Source: Pseudomonadota bacterium
Lineage (GTDB): Bacteria > Pseudomonadota > Alphaproteobacteria > Rhizobiales > Xanthobacteraceae
Direction of reading: 5' to 3'
NCBI GenBank assembly: GCA_021823875.1
Contig: JAKAMD010000130.1
Location: 1 to 8,805 of the forward strand
Length of the DNA: 8,805 nt
Below the pieces are notes generated by a model, which was not told where the DNA came from, did not search any database, and saw only the letters and a list, made by a program, of their open reading frames with translations. The position numbers and the translations under genes are program-made. Shown here piece by piece: positions 7,460 through 8,805 of this stretch (its first letter is position 1; every line of letters begins with the position of its first letter).

Positions 7460-8395
7460 ATGAACGACATGAGCAAGCCCACCGCCGCCGTGATCAAGGG
7501 CGAGGAGCACTGGACCACCAAGGACGGCGAGGTGAAGCTGTTCATGTGGGAGAAATATGCCGGCGATCCCGCCAAGACCGCCGGCACCGTCCTGTTCGTG
7601 CACGGGTCCTCCATGGCTTCGCAGCCGACCTTCGACCTGCAGGTGCCGGGGCGTCCGGATTCATCGGTGATGGATTGGTTCGCCGCGCGCGGCTACGACT
7701 GCTGGTGCGTCGACATGGAGGGTTACGGCCGCTCCACCAAGGACCGCGACAACAACGCGCCGATCTCCTTTGGCGCCGACGACTGCTACGCGGCGGCGCT
7801 CTATATCGAGAAGCTGCGCGGCAAGCGCCCGCTCCTAGTCTACGGCATCTCCTCGGGCGCATTGCGCGCGGCGCTGTTCGCGCAGCGTCATCCGGACATG
7901 GTGGCGCGGCTCGCGCTCGACGCCATGGTGTGGACCGGCGAAGGCTCGCCCACCCTCGCCGACCGTCGCAAGAAGCTGCCCGAGTTCATCTCCAAGAACC
8001 GCCGGCCGATCGACCGCGCCTTCGTGCATTCGATCTTCAACCGCGACCATCCCGGCACGGCCGATGACAAGGTGATCGAGGCTTTCGCCGACCAGATCCT
8101 CAAGCTCGACGATTCAGTGCCGACCGGCACCTATGTCGACATGTGCTCGAAGCTGCCGGTGGTCGATCCGCAGAAGATCACGGTGCCGACCATCGTCATG
8201 CGCGGACAGTGGGACGGCATCGCCTCGTTCGAGGACCTCACCAAGTTCTTCGAGAAGCTGCCCAACCCGGACAAGCAGTTCACGGTCATGCCGGGCATCT
8301 CGCATGCGAGCTTCCAGCAGAAGAACTACATGCTGGTCTATCACATCCTCTATAGCTTCTTCACGCAACCGGCGCCGATCTATCGCGGCCACTAA
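7460..8395 (+). CDS. Alpha/beta hydrolase, cytoplasmic
   Basis: A 311-residue alpha/beta-hydrolase-fold enzyme; the substrate is unknown (an ester, lactone, thioester or C-C bond are all possible). The oxyanion HG motif is H48-G49 after VLFV. The DMEGYGRS strand-turn is at 85-92. The nucleophile elbow GISSG (129-133) puts Ser131 as nucleophile, Asp252 (RGQWDG) is the likely acid, and His282 (GISHASF) the base. A lid region probably lies at about 156-225. No signal peptide is seen. The start is not certain: AGGTGAG (7451-7457) is only 2-3 nt before this ATG but about 11 nt before the ATG at 7469, so the protein may begin MSKPTAAVIKG. It follows the Bug gene by 44 nt with no terminator seen, so the two are probably one operon, in which imported or environmental ligand is then hydrolysed. 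That link is inference. Confidence 0.93.
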   Translation: MNDMSKPTAAVIKGEEHWTTKDGEVKLFMWEKYAGDPAKTAGTVLFVHGSSMASQPTFDLQVPGRPDSSVMDWFAARGYDCWCVDMEGYGRSTKDRDNNAPISFGADDCYAAALYIEKLRGKRPLLVYGISSGALRAALFAQRHPDMVARLALDAMVWTGEGSPTLADRRKKLPEFISKNRRPIDRAFVHSIFNRDHPGTADDKVIEAFADQILKLDDSVPTGTYVDMCSKLPVVDPQKITVPTIVMRGQWDGIASFEDLTKFFEKLPNPDKQFTVMPGISHASFQQKNYMLVYHILYSFFTQPAPIYRGH

Positions 8396-8422
8396 GGCTT
8401 GTTGTGAAGCGCAGCGATCGTC

Positions 8423-8445
8423 ATGGCCGGGCATGTCCCGGCCAT
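8423..8445 (+). terminator. Strong palindrome after the hydrolase gene: probable terminator or REP-like element
   Basis: ATGGCCGGG (8423-8431) and CCCGGCCAT (8437-8445) are perfect 9-bp arms with a 5-nt CATGT loop, 27 nt past the hydrolase stop. On the plus strand it is followed by TTCGTTTG, a short, imperfect T-rich tail; on the minus strand there is no T run. It can therefore act as a weak plus-strand terminator. I remember near-identical ATGGCCGGGC-n-GTCCCGGCCAT elements scattered between genes in Bradyrhizobium-like genomes, so it may instead be one copy of a dispersed palindromic repeat. That is recollection, not a search. Confidence 0.55.
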
Positions 8446-8448
8446 TTC

Positions 8449-8493
8449 GTTTGAGGGGGCTTGGTTTGAGAAGGCTTGGTTTGTGGAGCCTTC
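8449..8493. repeat. Three degenerate copies of a 15-bp tandem repeat
   Basis: Units start at 8449, 8464 and 8479: GTTTGAGGGGGCTTG, GTTTGAGAAGGCTTG and GTTTGTGGAGCCTTC. Units 1 and 2 agree at 13 of 15 positions, units 2 and 3 at 11 of 15. An 11-bp exact direct repeat, GGCTTGGTTTG, occurs at 8458-8468 and 8473-8483. It lies directly beside the palindrome in the convergent gap. No coding content is convincing here. Confidence 0.6.
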
Positions 8494-8544
8494 GGAGCAC
8501 CAGCGAAAGCGGAACGTCCGACACAGGATCGGGCATCGCAACCG

Positions 8545-8805
8545 CTAGGCGCCCAGCTTGTCCGCCAAGTCAGCGAGGTCCTTCCCCGCCACGTCCACCT
8601 TTACGGCCGGCATCGGTTCGCCCTTGCCCGGCCCGCGCTCGTTCGGCCGCGCGACGTGGCCGGTGCGCAGGCCGCATTGCGCGGCGGCCGCGAGATCGCG
8701 CGAATGCGCCGCCACCATCATGCATTGCGACGGCTTGAGATCGAACGCCTCGCAGGCTGCGAGATAGACGCGCGGCATTGGCTTGTAGTCGCCGGCGATC
8801 TCGGC
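8545..8805 (-). CDS. Haloacid dehalogenase type II-like HAD hydrolase, C-terminal part; gene cut by window edge
   Basis: The last 86 residues of a HAD-superfamily protein ending in DLADLADKLGA with a TAG stop; the family is usually about 220-240 residues, so the nucleophile Asp and cap domain lie outside. Visible are YKPMPRVY (fragment residues 7-14), the motif III lysine K8 with Y14, and MMVAAHSRDLAAAAQCGLRTG (29-49), the motif IV region with D37. Spacing from K8 matches L-2-haloacid dehalogenase of Pseudomonas sp. YL: K151, Y157 and D180 are kept, but S175 is Ala (A32) and N177 is His (H34). The AAH variant is frequent among proteins annotated as type II dehalogenases, so true dehalogenase activity is uncertain. 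It is convergent with the alpha/beta hydrolase, 149 bp away, and not part of its operon. An internal Met at 8778 is not the real start. Confidence 0.88.
   Translation of the reverse strand, partial: AEIAGDYKPMPRVYLAACEAFDLKPSQCMMVAAHSRDLAAAAQCGLRTGHVARPNERGPGKGEPMPAVKVDVAGKDLADLADKLGA

Noticed and set aside
8114..8536. A 140-codon minus-strand ORF across the convergent gap.
   Set aside because: Its N-terminal part is a translation of the palindrome and 15-bp repeats (SLLKPSPLK pattern) and the rest is antisense to the hydrolase; no independent support.

Overview
The window looks like chromosomal DNA of a high-GC alphaproteobacterium, probably of the Hyphomicrobiales near Bradyrhizobium, Rhodopseudomonas or Xanthobacteraceae. 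This rests on three things: the nuo gene order with separate nuoC and nuoD, the alphaproteobacterial/mitochondrial style of the complex I subunits (for example a NuoG with no cysteines for the extra N7 cluster), and a palindromic intergenic element of a kind I remember from Bradyrhizobium-like genomes. The placement is inference from sequence style, not a database result.

Positions 1-6135, minus strand: the start of a complex I operon (proton-pumping NADH:quinone oxidoreductase), in the order nuoA-nuoB-nuoC-nuoD-nuoE-nuoF-small ORF-nuoG, with nuoG cut by the left edge. Together these genes supply the peripheral arm (NuoB, C, D, E, F, G), which carries FMN and the Fe-S chain from NADH to the quinone site, plus the first membrane subunit, NuoA. 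From nuoA to nuoF the genes overlap or lie 7-22 nt apart, and several starts look translationally coupled. A 76-residue protein with four conserved-looking cysteines sits between nuoF and nuoG. It is not a canonical complex I subunit and is the least explained gene in the window.

Positions 6136-6437: a divergent intergenic region. On the plus side it holds a plausible sigma70-type promoter overlapped by an inverted repeat. I could not identify the nuo promoter with confidence.

Positions 6438-8395, plus strand: a two-gene unit made of a secreted tripartite-tricarboxylate-type (Bug/TctC) solute-binding protein and a cytoplasmic alpha/beta hydrolase with an intact Ser-Asp-His triad. The pairing suggests capture and intracellular hydrolysis of a small organic acid or ester, but the substrate cannot be read from the sequence.

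Positions 8396-8544: a short convergent gap with a strong 9-bp-stem palindrome and three degenerate copies of a 15-bp tandem unit. Positions 8545-8805, minus strand: the C-terminal 86 residues of a type II haloacid dehalogenase-like HAD hydrolase, cut by the right edge.

Most of the window is ordinary core metabolism. I see no CRISPR array, tRNA, rRNA, insertion sequence, phage gene or defence system, and no clear sign of an undescribed multi-gene system. The best leads are the small Cys protein inside the nuo operon, the operator-like dyad over the Bug promoter, and the repeats at 8423-8493.
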